Shown here: piece by piece, positions 42,077 to 54,840 of the stretch
How positions within the stretch are numbered: the stretch's first letter is position 1
Layout of the letters: every line of letters starts with the position of its first letter
DNA from: Tricholomella constricta
Taxonomy: Eukaryota; Basidiomycota; Agaricomycetes; Agaricales; Lyophyllaceae
Assembly: GCA_013368375.1 (NCBI GenBank)
Contig: JAACJP010000004.1
Coordinates: forward strand, 1,302,001-1,366,000
Length of the DNA: 64,000 bases
Reading direction: 5' to 3'
Program-made: the position numbers and the translations under genes
The notes under the pieces: model-generated
What the model saw: only the letters and a program-made list of their open reading frames with translations
What the model was told of the DNA's origin: nothing
The model's database searches: none

Positions 42077-43681
42077 ATGTCAACGATCGTACTGAAGAGA
42101 ACTGGTCAGAAGGTGTCGTCGTCGAATTTATTCAACAGAGTATTGGACTGACCATGGCTCAGATGCCTTTGGTTGGGTAAGTGTAACAGCACCTTCGGAA
42201 ACGGACGCCCTGATCACATCGCGAGCCAGCTTCGGCCTCTGGAAAGTGAGCCCATCAACCACAGCATTGCTCTGATTACAGATGCTCGTCAGGTCACCAA
42301 ATCCAGCTGTGCAGATGTGGGACTTCCACCACGTTGATCATACAGTAGCTGATGACGGCCTGCCTTGCCATTAGACTGTCTATGAAGCGATCAAGGCCGG
42401 TTACAGACTTTTCGATGGAGCTGGAGATTATGGTAATGAAAAAGAGGCCGGTGAAGGTGTTCGCCGAGCGATCCAGAAAGGATTAGTCAAGAGAGAGGAC
42501 TTGTGTGAGTCCCGATGTGTATCCCTTACTGACGCCACGATATTGACGCCTGCTTAGTTATCACATCCAAGGCAAGAGACTACTTCACCTATTGAGCGCG
42601 AATAACAATTCACTAACTACGCTAGCTGTGGAATACATTTCACGCACGCGATCATGTGCGTTTCTAATTCAAACCCATCATCGAGGTTACACTCAAATTA
42701 TCATTGCTAGGTAAAATCAATCACCAAGAAACAGCTTGAACTGTGGGGCATCGATTACTTTGACTTATTCTTAGTGCACTTCCCGATCGCGCTTCAATAT
42801 GTCGATCCCGCTCATCGCTATCCTCCTGAATGGTTCGACGATGACGGGAAAGTCCGCCTTCGTAAGAACTGTTACACTGCACAGTTGACCTGGAGTAACA
42901 AGTCCGTCCGTTGCATGCAGAAAATACTCCCATGCAAGAAACTTGGGGTGCGATGGAAGAACTCGTCGACGAAGGGCACGCCAAGAATATTGGATTGAGG
43001 TTTATGACTTTATAATTGCACAACTTCCTTGTAACATACTGACGTCACCAATTTTCTCAGTAACTGCAGTGGGGCGTTAATTTTGGACGTTCTCCGCTAT
43101 GCACGCATCGAGCCCCAAGTTCTCCAGGTCGAGCTTCATCCATACCTCAACCAAAACGCGTTGGTCAATCTCGCCAAAACTCTTGGAGTGGCGATTACAG
43201 CATACTCTTCTTTCGGACCACAGGTGACGAATGATGGAACTTGACAGTTGAACCAGACTAAGGAACGAATGTGCAGGGATACGTTGAACTTTCCATGGAC
43301 AAGGGTGCGCCTAGCTTGATGAATGTCAACGCAGTCATAAAGATCTCTCAAAAGCATGAGAAAAGTTCGTTTTATCAACATGCTCTTAGGTTACTCGAGT
43401 ACCGAGCGTGCTTTCTTCGATAGCTCCGGCGCAGGTTTTGCTCCGATGGGCGACGCAACGCGGCATTGCCGTAGTCCCCAAGAGCAATGATGTCAAAAGG
43501 CTCCAAGAAAATTTGCAATGCGACTCTTTCGACCTGGACCAAGACGAGATTGAGAGCATCAGCGCGTTAAATATTGATTTGCGCGTAAGTGATCTATTTT
43601 TAGCTCCGATCATATTCGCTTACGGCTCTGCAGCTGAACAATCCTGCTGAGATCGACCCTCGACTTGCAATCTTTGCATGA
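42077..43681 (+). CDS. XYL1: Aldo-keto reductase, D-xylose reductase-like
   Basis: A cytosolic NAD(P)H-dependent reductase, most like fungal D-xylose reductases that convert xylose to xylitol. Exons give [42 protein letters not shown] and [20 protein letters not shown]. The AKR catalytic tetrad is present: Asp in [10 protein letters not shown], Tyr in the same block, Lys in TSKLWN and His in [11 protein letters not shown]. The cofactor loop reads [16 protein letters not shown], with the K-S-N that contacts the NADP 2'-phosphate and allows NAD use in xylose reductases. At least nine short introns; a 24-nt exon carries VTKSSCAD. The C-terminus ends [15 protein letters not shown]. Glycerol or methylglyoxal reductase activity is an alternative. 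Confidence 0.82.
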
Positions 43682-43853
43682 TGTGGTTGTAATTCATTGT
43701 ACACATAAATAGTGGATATCTTGTTCTCGAAGAATCAAGTGAATGTTAGGACGTGTTCCGTAGTCGTGTCTGCGCAGCGGGATCCGCAGTTCGGAGTTTG
43801 AAAGGGAGGGAGTTAATTTGGATCACTTTACAACAGCTCTTTCCACAGCTACC

Positions 43854-46042
43854 ATGGCCACCACTCATTTCAAGCTCACTGAGCCCAATGGCCTCACTCG
43901 TCGTGTCACTTTCGCCGAACAGCCTACCTGGCATGCCCTTTCTGCTAGGATCGAGCTGCTCTACGGAATCCCAATCGAGAAAGTCTCTGTTTCGTACATC
44001 GACGCAGACAATGACCAGGTCACTTTGAGCTCCCAAGAGGAGCTCGACGACTTCTATAGGACTTTTTATCAAGCTGGACAAGCCATCAAGTTCACAGTCC
44101 AGGACCTGTCGTCGATGCGCCTCCAGAGAACTCTTCCTCAGACACCCCATACCGCCAACTTCCGAAACACTTTCGGCATCGGAGCATTTGACATCGAGGA
44201 CGACTGGCAGACCCTTCCTATTCCACAATTAGGAGGACTCTTCGCTCCCCCTTCCTCCAATGACCCCACCTCACATGCCTTCGTCGAGGTCGTCGAAACC
44301 GATGCAAGTACCATTTCGAATCGCGAGGGCGATAATTACCACCCCCCGAGTGTCGGCCCATCTTCCGTCCATTCCAGCCCCGACAGTCCTTTCTTAATTT
44401 CGCTCGATAAGGGCAAGGAAAAGGCAACCGACGAGGACGATGTATCGTCGACTGGCTCAGTAATCGCTGAGGATGCTCCGCCCAAGCATCCCGTGCATGT
44501 CTACGACCTGAGCTCTCTCGAACATATTGGTGCAGCCGCATTTCATTCTCCAACGTTACCCACACCTCCCGTCGCAGCCCAGAGCACTCCGAAGGTCAAT
44601 GCTCAGACCTTCTACTCAGCCGAACTCGATACCGCAGGTGGTGCGAAAGACCTTCCGTCTCAGGCGGAAGGCGTAGGGGATCCTCCTCTTCCTTCACTCG
44701 AGCCGGAGTCCGCCACTCGTCCATTGCCGTCCCTCTCGAGCGATATTGCCACTCTTCTCAATACATTCAGCAATGTCGTCGCCGCACATCCAGAGCTGTC
44801 TGAGGGCATGCGAAACATCATGAGGAATGCTTCGAGCGGGACATACTGGGAGGCGCATAGGGAAGCCATCTCGAGAGCAGCACAAGATATCGCTAAAGAG
44901 ACAGGAAGGGCAACCGAAAACCTGCGAAGAGAGACGGAAGAGGAGGCTGGGCGGCGTGTTGCTGAGGCTCTTGGAGGAGTATTTCGCACCTTGTCGCAAA
45001 CTTTAGGAGTGGTACATCTTGATCAGCCCCAAGAGAGCACGGCTACACCAGCCGATGATGGGACAGCGAACAACGATTCATCAGTCGCTGGTAACGCGTC
45101 CCCCGTCAACGGACCTTCGGTTGGAGGAGAACATACTCAGCCTTCCCATTCTCGTCACTTCGACCCTTGGATGCACAGAGCTACTTCCTTTAGTCGTTGG
45201 GGGCCCCGAGTCCCTCACCCCCCTACTTGGGGCTCCCCTCGTGGGCCGTACGGTCCTCCAGTTCCGCCGCCACCACCTCCAACGATGCCCGGAAGCTGGC
45301 ATGGATGGGTCCCCCCTCCCGCTCCTCCTTTTCCTCCGCCCCCTCCCTCCAATCCACCTGCCCGCAACAAACCGACCCCTCAAGAACTGAGGGCTCAGGT
45401 CGACGCAGCCAAAGCGCATTACAAGGCTGAGAAGGAAAGATATCGTCAAGAGCGAGAGGAGCGTCGTCAAGAGCGGGAGCGCAGGGCTCGCGTGGCGCCT
45501 GTTGGACCGTAAGTAAATTTTCGGCTGGTTTTCTTTCGTTACTTACATATATGGCGATCTTAGAACTGCTCCAGTTTCACCGCCTACGGAGCCAGTTGCT
45601 TCCCCACCCAAGGTGGTGACTCCTGCCATTGCTGTACATGGGAAAGGTGGCAAAGCAACTCACGAGGTGGTCAGTGTTAATCGCCACTACACCAATTTTG
45701 GCCACGATTCTTCCAAGCGCCACGGCCATGACCAAGGGGACTTGAAGTCCCGTGCCGTGCATAGGATTACCAAAAGATTGGCTGATGTGCGTGTTTAGTA
45801 CTCTTTTAACTTTTACTGCCGCGCTTTACTGATTCTTAACCAAATAGATGGGCTTTACTGAGAACGCGTATCCTGATTTGCCTTCAAAGATCAAGATCGA
45901 GCTGCCGTCCGACGGTTTTGTTACGAAGGAGGGAGAAGACAACATAGTGACGACATTACTCGAAGAACTTCTGACTATGTCGCCTAAACCTCCTATGGCC
46001 TCCGGCTCAGGATCTAGGGAAATACCTGGTTCTTGGCACTGA
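43854..46042 (+). CDS. PB1 protein with LIR motif and UBA-like C-terminus (p62/NBR1-like)
   Basis: A candidate selective-autophagy receptor. From ATG 43854, residues 1-85 form a PB1 domain: the acidic OPCA-like block is SYIDADNDQVTLSSQEELDD and the N-terminal strand is HFKLTEPNGLTRRVTF. At residues 113-121 lies FDIEDDWQTL, where W118-Q-T-L121 preceded by acidic residues fits an ATG8-interacting LIR motif. A disordered region, an Ala/Arg/Glu helix (EAISRAAQDIAKETGRATEN) and a Pro-rich stretch follow, then a charged coiled coil (YKAEKERYRQEREERRQERE). After two introns the C-terminus reads RITKRLADMGFTEN and EDNIVTTLLEELLTMS, consistent with a UBA domain with MGF loop. I see no ZZ zinc finger or FW domain. 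The upstream frame lacks an ATG. Receptor function is inferred from architecture. Confidence 0.75.
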
Positions 46043-47353
46043 GAGGGTAGCACTGCGAATAACATTTCTTGCTATATCATGTACCACTACGTCTGTTGCC
46101 CGCCAAACTGTATTTTGTAAAACAAGAATATGCTTATTCCACTTGTGTATGTGGTGTTTCGCTTTCAACTTGAGGCTCGTCAAGGAAGCTAAGACGGACT
46201 CGGGAGCAAAATGAAATTCTTGTTTTGGGACAATCTAAGATGTGACAATGTGATAGGAACGAGGGCGTTGAGTCTCTCCCACGTGGTGGCAAAATTGAGA
46301 GCCTCATGTCGCAATTGGGTCACCCTTGACGCGCTCTAAAGGCAAAGATCGTTTGCTGCTCAATAAAGCCGGATATCACACCTGCTAGGCCATCGCCGTG
46401 AGGTCGTCACGCCGCCTTGACCCGACCAACCGGAAAGAGCGATTCAGAATATAAAGATGTCAATTGGCCAGCGACAGACCTCCGGTGGTCAGTACATCCA
46501 CCGCTTTGCGACCCACTCACAATCGCTCTAAAAAATCGCGTATCCTTCGTGCAGCGGGCACTGTGACAGGACCAGCAGGAGAAATAACCTAAATGGGATC
46601 AGAGATTGGGTTTCAAGTCCCTTGCAACTCTTCCTTTGTCTAGCTTGGAGGGGATTATGCGTGTCGCGACGACAATGCATTGATGATTGACGGCTTACTC
46701 GGAACTCCCCGTCGATTTCGCTGGCTGGAAAGGAGAACTACCCTTAGAACGGACCTTCATGGAACGTGCCACGGTGACCAGCTCTCGCTCGCCTCATTTT
46801 GTGCCCTCTGGCCATATCTACGATTGTCTGGGCGTTAAAGGAAGCCACCGTGCTCGAATACTACAAAATTCGACCGCTTACCTGGACTCCTTGTATCCAC
46901 ACATCGTCCCTCTGGTTGTGCATACTACTGTGTCTGGCTCTGTCTCGTTTGCTACTGCTGTTAGCCGCCATTTTTACCTGCTACCGCTAGCTGCGAACGC
47001 GACAACATTGCAGCAACGTACGTTTAGAGATACTGGCCTGCGCTGAGAGACTGATTTGAACGTCATGGTTGTAGGTGTTTCTTTGGCCTTGTGGGCGCCA
47101 ATATTTGTGCAAACAACACGCTTTGACACCGCGGCAGACCATCGATCCCTTTGGGAAAGCCTTGTATGACCTCCATCTACCCCCCCACCTCCTCTGTATA
47201 CTTAACGACATCCTGCTCGACGTACAATTAGACTATTTCTATCCCTCTTCGCTCTCACCAACCTACAGCTCTCCACGCACCAATTAAATCAATCCCAAAG
47301 GTTCGTTTCCCGCGCCCTTGGCATATGTCGAGACTCATCAAACCACTCTTTAG
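46043..47353. other. Intergenic region, 1.3 kb
   Basis: No gene is supported. A CACGTG is present at 46280-46285. The plus-strand open frame at 46687-47046 starts at TTG and has no domain. The stretch ggtttcaagtcc near 46609 resembles a tRNA B box but has an extra base and no cloverleaf around it. Confidence 0.45.
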
Positions 47354-49018
47354 ATGTCCATACCCTCACATAATTCTTCGAGACCCTCACTTCCTCCACA
47401 CAAGCGTGAGCACCTTAGAAAAATCCTGAGAGACATCATCGACGCCGCCCTTGGGGACGGGATACCGCGCGTGCTCTCTCCACAGGAAGTATTCGACATT
47501 CGCCATGAAACTGCAGAACAAATCGACCTCATTCGTGATTTGGAGACCACCCAGAGGACGATCGCACCACGGATCGATGTGGAACTTGAGGACGCGCTTT
47601 TCAAAGCTCGTGCCACATACCGCATTCTCTTTACCCGGACATTTCGTATGAACGAACTCCCCAATGAAATCATTACCAACATCTTTCGCTATGTCGTTTG
47701 GTCGGTTCCAGATCCAAAGGCAGGGACTTTATGGCGCTTGTGGCTTACATGGACCTGCCGGCGTTGGCGTACCATTGCTCTCGACGACCACACCGTGTGG
47801 AACGCAGTTTGGTTTCGCGACCATTGGCCCTTTGATCGCTCCTGGGCCTGGTTTGAAAGAGCCCGTTCAGCTCCGTTGGACATTCGCATCAGCCGCGAAT
47901 CAGGAATAAATATTACGGCGCAGCAAATGGGAGTTCTCATGGACAGGTTGCTCACCAAATTGCCCAATATCCGCATGCTCCTCATCATGGTTGAAGAGTG
48001 GGATCCTGCCTTGGTAGCTCTGGCAAAACTTCGAGATGCCGGGCAGGCCGGTGTCGCTTTTAACATGGAGCGATTCGAACTTCATCGAACAGGCTCACCA
48101 TACGTGCAGATAGGCTCTGGCTATGAGCCTAGTGACTATCGCGAACCCATGGCACTCTTCGGCGGGGCGCCCTCACCGCCTCTCAGAACGCTTTCTTTGA
48201 ACGGCATTCATGTGGATTGGAACGCGTCGATTATCAGTAACCTCCACACACTTGACCTGCGGAGGATGCCCATCGAGCTCTCCCTTGAATCTACGCGGTT
48301 CCGTGAAATTCTATCCAGCTCCCCTAACATGAAGAAGCTTTGTTTAGATGGAGCGGGTCCCCAGTTGGACCTCAATGATCGCCTCTCACCTATCGATCTG
48401 AAGCATCTCAAAACTCTCGTCATCGCGGACTTCACCATCCAATACGCTCACTATGTCCTATCTCACATTTCTGCCCCACATGTGAAGGACTTGACGCTGA
48501 TCAACATGACAGGGGACGACTACGCGCCGCTATTCCAGTTGCTGACCGGACGATTCCCAATGGTCGAGTTGCTGGCAGTATATACCATTGAGCTCGCCGA
48601 AACCGCCAGTTCTGCCGCAACGATAGTCAGGTGGCTGGAGACCATGCCTAAACTGCGCTATTTGCGCATAGCGAACATGCCGGGGATGTTCCTCGGATTA
48701 TTCCTTCATGACCCTCGTAACGTGTTGGACCCAGGCCAGCGACATCCCGCACCAAGGCAAATCCTATCTCCAAAGCTATCCATAATCGAGGCTCATCCGA
48801 ATAGCGTTCCCCAGCTTCTCAACTGGGTTGTTCCGAGAGCGAGACTGGGTGCTCCACTGGACATGGTCTATATCGCGTCGACCAACCCGATCAAGAAAAA
48901 AAACCCTCAAGAGGTGCAGGAATACCAGGACAACTGCAGAAGACTTAGTACGATGACCCAACTACGTCTTCTTCCGTTTGGTGCGAAGTCAGCGGAGGAG
49001 GAGGCTCTTATGAAATAA
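47354..49018 (+). CDS. F-box/leucine-rich-repeat-like protein
   Basis: A single-exon protein of 554 residues, from ATG 47354 to TAA. The N-terminal 90 residues are helical (EHLRKILRDIIDAALGDGIP). The F-box follows at about residues 98-145: MNELPNEIITNIFRYVVWS and then LWLTWTCRRWRTIALDDHTV with Trp. The remainder has LRR-like strands such as LRTLSLNGIHVDWNASII, LHTLDLRRMPIELSLES and MKKLCLDGAGPQLDLNDR. Agaricomycetes carry large expanded sets of such F-box proteins, often lineage-specific. Role in ubiquitin ligation is by family. No start ambiguity: no other in-frame ATG lies between 47354 and the F-box except codons within the helix. Confidence 0.82.
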   Translation: MSIPSHNSSRPSLPPHKREHLRKILRDIIDAALGDGIPRVLSPQEVFDIRHETAEQIDLIRDLETTQRTIAPRIDVELEDALFKARATYRILFTRTFRMNELPNEIITNIFRYVVWSVPDPKAGTLWRLWLTWTCRRWRTIALDDHTVWNAVWFRDHWPFDRSWAWFERARSAPLDIRISRESGINITAQQMGVLMDRLLTKLPNIRMLLIMVEEWDPALVALAKLRDAGQAGVAFNMERFELHRTGSPYVQIGSGYEPSDYREPMALFGGAPSPPLRTLSLNGIHVDWNASIISNLHTLDLRRMPIELSLESTRFREILSSSPNMKKLCLDGAGPQLDLNDRLSPIDLKHLKTLVIADFTIQYAHYVLSHISAPHVKDLTLINMTGDDYAPLFQLLTGRFPMVELLAVYTIELAETASSAATIVRWLETMPKLRYLRIANMPGMFLGLFLHDPRNVLDPGQRHPAPRQILSPKLSIIEAHPNSVPQLLNWVVPRARLGAPLDMVYIASTNPIKKKNPQEVQEYQDNCRRLSTMTQLRLLPFGAKSAEEEALMK

Positions 49019-49243
49019 CTAAGACCCAGAGGATATAAGATACGATGTATTAATAGCTTTCTATACTCACATCTCCACTAATGATGTCGCACGCGATGCC
49101 GGCATTTTTCTCGCTTGTTTTGGGGCAATCGAACTATCACTCATGAAGATATGACAAGGCAGACAAGGAGCATGCAGCGATAGAAATTAGACGCAATATA
49201 TGAACTTAGATAGCAAAGATGGCGCCAGCACTAGCTATTAGTA

Positions 49244-52200
49244 CTAACCACCGAGAGGTTTTTTCCGTTTCCTGCCGTTCATCGCGGAAATAGACGGTGA
49301 AGATGAGGCCGTATCCTCTCCTCGGCCAAAGGCGGGAGCGTCGTGTCGTGATGCCGTGCTTTGTTTTGATATTCGGACGTTGGTGGGTGCATATGTTGGA
49401 GTTGAATGACGGGGAGTGACGGCCACTTTTGCCTTGATCGTATTTCCCGAACGGCCGTTGACAGGTGCCGTGGATAGACCTGTGCAAACTCGTCAGCCAG
49501 GACGGATACGACCGCAGAGGAACAGAACATTACATTTGACAGAGTGCTTCTTGAAAAATTCCACAAAAGCATCCATCTCCTCCTGATTCACGACACGTGA
49601 GGATCGATCACCAACAAGTACGGGTTCTGCAGGCTCCTCTTCCATATCAACTTCTTCTTCTTCTTCTGGAACGACGTGTTCCGGCGCATCATCTGGTCGA
49701 TGCTTCAGGAATCCATCCATGAGGGGATTAAATAAATGCTCCAAGGTGGGCATGAGATATGCAGGAGAGTCAAACACATCGGTCGCTGCTTTGCCACTGC
49801 GTGGACGGTTCATTCCGTCGACAGAGGTAGACACAGTCGGCGGCTCTGCAAAGGCCGAATAACCAAATATGTCCTGGAACAAAGTGCGTCTGATTGGAGT
49901 GGAACTGGAGGCAATTTCTGTCGCCGTAGACCCTTCTTCTTTCGCGAGCTTCGCACCATCGCCGAAGAGGACGACCCTCCAGTCATATGTGATTCCAACG
50001 AAGACCTGGCCGGAAAGCTTCCGTGAAAACGGGTACAACGAAAAATTTCGTAGTCTGAAAGGTATCGAGTGGGAGCTTGCAGGAGCGGATGACACGGCAC
50101 GCAAAATCGACACACGGGTCTTCGGAAGCTCCTGACTAGAGAAGTAGCCATGAAAGACTGCAAACGAATCCCCTTCCGTGTGAGGAATCACTCTGTCAAT
50201 TGTCATGAGGGCTTCGTAGGTCCACCGAACTGGTGAAAGTAGGTTTGCTTTGACGATTTTAACGACAGTTTGAACGGCTTACCTGAATGAGAAACGAGGT
50301 CCCAGAGTGTCACGTCATGGTCTCCGACTATTGCCATATAACGACCTTCTTTGCCTATAAAGTGCGCAGTTCTGATTGTTTTGCCTTTCGGAGACGTAAG
50401 AGTATGGCAGAGAACATTCGTTGTTGGATCATAGAGTGCAACGTAGGGCCCAAAAACGACGGCAAGGAGGGAGGCATCCCGTGACCACGTTGCCCATTGA
50501 GGTAACTCAGAGCGGAATCCGAATGCTGAACGTGTAATCCAAAATTCTGACGAGGACGTCAGTTATGACAACAATCAAGAGAGTGAAGAACGCACCTTCC
50601 GCCATCCCTAAGTTACCCTTGACTGCCCTCAATCCCCAAATCTTGACATTTCCATCTTCTCCAGTTGTCACAAGATGAATTGAAAAGCTCTGCGAGAGGG
50701 GACTGAAAGCTAGGCAGGTGACCTTCTTGAGTCCATGAGGACGATCTACTCTTGTATTCAACGTCCAACGGCCGCCCTTTTGATCCCACCGCCATATTTT
50801 GAGATAAATCTCGTCCCGAAAATCATCGTCTGCCTCCCTAACATCGATAGAAGCTAACCATTCCCCAGAGGGAGAAATGACCAGTTGCTCTACATATGAA
50901 GGGACTACGGGCTTCTCATCTCGTCGAGAAACTCTGTTCGAGGGTGATATCTCGAGCTCGGATACGAGTTTTGAAGACGAAGGAGAATATATCTGGAGGG
51001 ATGACGGATGCGAAGAAGGAAGAATCAGTGTCGATGTCAGCGAGTGAAAAGCAAGGGGAGTCGAGTTATGTCGCGAAGGCGATCCATGAGGAACAGCAGG
51101 GTCTATAGATACGTTGGTTATGTATGAGCGATAATCGAAGTAGAGACGAACCAAGTTTGATTCTGGAGTAGCTTCTCGATATTTTGAGACTTCCAGAACC
51201 GACAAACAAGTAAGTGGCATCCGCCAGCCCAAGAAGATATTCCTCCTCCCCGCCGCCGCATTTAAACGCCGAGACGGTATTTATCGCTGCGCCGACGCGG
51301 GGTACAAATTCCTTTTTACCTGTATGCAGTTGCCAAATCACGAGGACGGACTCCTCGCCACCACTTAGCAAATATGCGCCATTGGATGTGAACGCCAGGG
51401 ATGAGACAGCATGAGCATGCCAGTGCAAGGTCGTTGTCTGCGTTTTTTTTTCCACTCCACGAGCATTCACTGGTAAGCTATCGTTTAGACAGTACCAGAT
51501 GCGCACATTGCCCTTGTCGTCGCCTGTGGCGAAGTATTCATCGGTCGGATGAAATGACAAGCAAGTCAGGCGCTCAGGAGACACGTATTTGGTAAAACCA
51601 GACGCAAGCGACGACGATGCAGCAACGTAAACCTTGTGGCCTGCTGTAGCAATAAGCCATGCTCCACTTGGAGAAAGAGTGAGTCCAGTCGGAAAACGAG
51701 TCTTCCCGATCGGTAATATCTCTGCAGACTTTGTGGTTTTGTCGACAGGCTTCAGCGAGACGCGAATTACGATGGCATTATCATCTGACCGTAGAAATTA
51801 GCCAAGAAGATATGTAATCACGGACAGTATACGCACCGATGCCACCAGTTTTTGATTTTTTGCTGGGTCGGGATGCTGCAACGAAGACCGTATCCTTCCA
51901 AAGCTCGTGCGCACATAAGTAGTGTATCGGTTGCGCAATGTTGATCACTTGTAAGAGTGCGGCATCCAAAAAATCCCAGACCACCAAGCGTCCATCCAAA
52001 GAACCAGTTATCAATTGAAAGGCGTTGTGCGGATTGAGAACGGCCGCAGTCAACAGATCGGAAGATGTTCCACTGCTTGCAGATCGCGGTGCAGAAAGAG
52101 TCGAGACAACTTGTCCAGTTGCAACAGAATGAATCTTGACGGACGACCCGACGAGCGAGAAAAAGTAGCTGTTCAAAACATAGTCGGTCAGAACAGGATA

Positions 52201-52477
52201 GAAGAAACTGAAAGCGATGATACCTTCCGTCCTTGGTTATTATTGGAGGTATCTTGCTCGCGGATGGGTCAGTAAGAGACGACCATTCCCAATTGGATTC
52301 CGATTCTAGGTTATCCCAAGAGATGTCAGTGGTAACTTCGGGTCCCTGGGTTGCTGAGGCGAGGTTTTCTTTCCCTTTGCCCTTTCGCGACGTCGTCTTT
52401 TTGCCTGAATTTACCGGCTTGTGTGGACTAGGGGGAAGAGGGACCTGATGCGGTTGCCGCGAGGTCGACGCCGCCAT
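49244..52477 (-). CDS. NAN1: WD40 protein NAN1/UTP17 (WDR75), U3 snoRNP t-UTP component
   Basis: A nucleolar protein of the small-subunit processome needed for rRNA transcription and early processing. ATG 52477 starts MAASTSRQPHQVPLPPSPHK, with a Lys-rich segment GKKTTSRKGKGKENLA. WD-like repeats follow: SLDGRLVVWDFL, TDEYFATGDDKGNVRIWYC, NGAYLLSGGEESVLVIWQL, VTTGEDGNVKIWGL and MAIVGDHDVTLWDL. The C-terminal part holds an acidic stretch (VVPEEEEEVDMEEE) and a tail rich in Ser and Arg ending NGRKRKKPLGG. This two-propeller layout with a long C-terminal tail fits WDR75/NAN1. About seven exons. Convergent with the F-box gene. Confidence 0.78.
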
Positions 52478-52650
52478 TTTGTGAATTTCAGGAGATGAGC
52501 GCTTCAATCGCCGAAGGTAACGAAAAAAAGTTGTGCCAAACAACAGATAACAAATAAATTATGCCTTTCTGCTCGATCCTTGTAGGTACAAGTACAATGG
52601 GTATTATTGAATCCCAAATTCAATGCGAAGTGTCTCCAGTACATATCCAG

Positions 52651-54840
52651 TCATAGTTTATAACCAACAAGAACCCTCAATGCTCGACAAGGTGTCTGTC
52701 GATCTTCCTCTGACGTAAACCGCCTAGCGTCCATGAGACTTTCTCTGATGCGCTCCTCTTCGATAAGTTCTGCTTTCGACAAGGGTTCTCTGGCCGGAAA
52801 TGACCAGCCAATTCCCGTCAGAGAACACCATATGGATACGCGTGATTGCATATCGCTATATAGTACACGGAGGCACAAATCAGTCTGGAACAGGGGAAAA
52901 AAAGAGAATCAGTTGAATCCACGAACCTACGGTACCGTTCCACAAGGCGCTCAAATTTCTTACGATTTTGCAGTTCTTCCAGCTCTTCGTCGTCATCCCA
53001 CCCAAAAGGAAGCAGCTCTTCCTTTCGGTTTCGTATTCGATCCTTCAACTCCTCCCACATCGCCTCTTGACATGCCAGTATAGACTGATATGATCTGTAG
53101 AGGTGCATTGCCAACGACCTTTCGCTCAAAGACTCGAGTTGCTCGAGTGGAAATAGCGAACGCGGCAACGCGGCGATCTCGCTCTCGCTGAGAGACCCGT
53201 TAAGAAGGAATCGTTTGAATGACTGGGGATGAGAAGCCTTCAGATTTGATTGCTCTCCGTTGCTGTGATGGAATGTACTGGAAGAATCTGAAGTTTCGTA
53301 GGTGGATAAATAAGAGGCAGAGGTTGTTCTGGGCCTCGCGCTGAAGACAGAAGGGTTGTTGGAATTCGTTGTTGATGTTGTCGAGGCAGAAATAGTCGAT
53401 GAGAATGATAAAGAAGTCGGCCTGTTTATAGAAGCTGGGAACATAGTGGATGCCCTAGGATCCAGGGTATCGGCATCCAATCCAATTGCATACGACGTGA
53501 CAATTTGAGGTGGCAAAGGTTGCGGTGGGGGTATTGGAGGCATTGGGAAGTTAATGACAGGACCTAGTGTAACCTGTCGGAAATAAGTCGTGAAATAACT
53601 AGGTAATACAGCTGAAGTAGAAACAGCAGGTTTGAGTGGAGTGTCTGTACATGGTTCCATTTCTCCCTCACCTGTGGGTTTCAGGTTTATGAACCGATGC
53701 TCGAACACTGATCTATTGAGAGACTCAAGTAGTGCATGGTCGTGGGCTGGAAAGTTCTGCGAAGGTGTGTTTGGAGGAGATGGATAGCCGCGTTGAGTAC
53801 CATCCGAGTAATATACCGAGGTGTTTCTTCTCGCTCGCATTCTAAGCGCGGTTGTGAACCAACGGGGAAGCAGTGGAAACATGACATCTGTGGCATTAGA
53901 GTCAATGCTGATCGGTGTTAAGATGGCAGTGAACCATACCATCTTCAATGATTTCAACGGAGCCGCCGGGACGCAGCACACGGTTTACTTCCTTCCAAAC
54001 AGTAAGACGCCTGTTCACTCTGCATACGCGAAGCTTACTTCAAACAGGACCCCCCACTAAAATGGAATGTTTGCAACGTCACCTGTAACTCTGGACTATA
54101 AACTCACTTTGTTCTCCGGAACACCTTTCGCAATAGCTTGTATGTGAACATGATCAAATTCGTCGTCTTCAAATGGAAGTTTGGTCGTTATACTAGAAGC
54201 GTCGGGTGTCAGGGCGCTCCTAAATTGCCTGACTACAACTTACAAGTTTCCGTGACGCCATTCTATCCGGCTTGCAATTGCTTCGTCGAGCATCTTGAGT
54301 GGTATTTGAATGTTAACCAAGTCAAACCCGACCTTCCAGGAATCTCTCAGATTGTCGGTCCTGGTCACAAGCCCAAGACGTACGAATTCACAAGCTGGCC
54401 ACTCCTTCGCAGCATCAATTATCCACGTTCCAGTCTACGATTCTTGTCAGGAATGATATGAATTAGAAAACCGTTCAAAGGAATCGTGCACCCCACAGCC
54501 AAGGTCTAAGGTTCGTTCAGGCGGTCCATCTGTAAAGTTCACGAACGACACGGATCCTCGCAAATGCTGGGCAAGCTTATTGTCTAGAGATTCGCTGGTT
54601 GCACAATGAAGTCAGTTCAGTTTAGACCCCAAGGAAGACTGTGAGATTCACCCACATTTCCAAAATGTGTCTATCGTAAGATAAGGGGTAAGGTGCCTTC
54701 TCGCTATCGTAAGAATGGTGTCGATGTCCGTGTTTGTACAGAAACTGTCCCTCCTTGAGCCTGGGATGCCTTCTTCCGTCGAACGAGGGAGTTGCGATGT
54801 GTGTAGATGGCGGTGGTGGAGATGGGAGTGCTGACTTCAT
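52651..54840 (-). CDS. SAM-dependent methyltransferase, class I
   Basis: A predicted Rossmann-fold methyltransferase related to the fungal LaeA/UbiE-like set. ATG 54840 gives MKSALPSPPPPSTHIATPSF, then YPLSYDRHILEM. The next exon joins (donor GTGAAT, acceptor CTAG) to VDNKLAQHLRGSVSFVNF and then the SAM-binding motif I, ERTLDLGCGTGTWIIDAAKE, split by an intron in the Gly triplet. IEWRHGNFLTTKLPFED and EFDHVHIQAIAKGVP follow. The tail (53900-52651) has GLDADTLDPRAS, MHLYRSYQSILACQEAMWEE and, after the last intron, FPAREPLSKAELIEEERIRE. The substrate is unknown. At least six exons; the last splice donor is ambiguous. Confidence 0.72.

Noticed and set aside
46595..46625. tRNA-like B box
   Set aside because: The match has an extra base and no acceptor stem or anticodon arm could be drawn around it.
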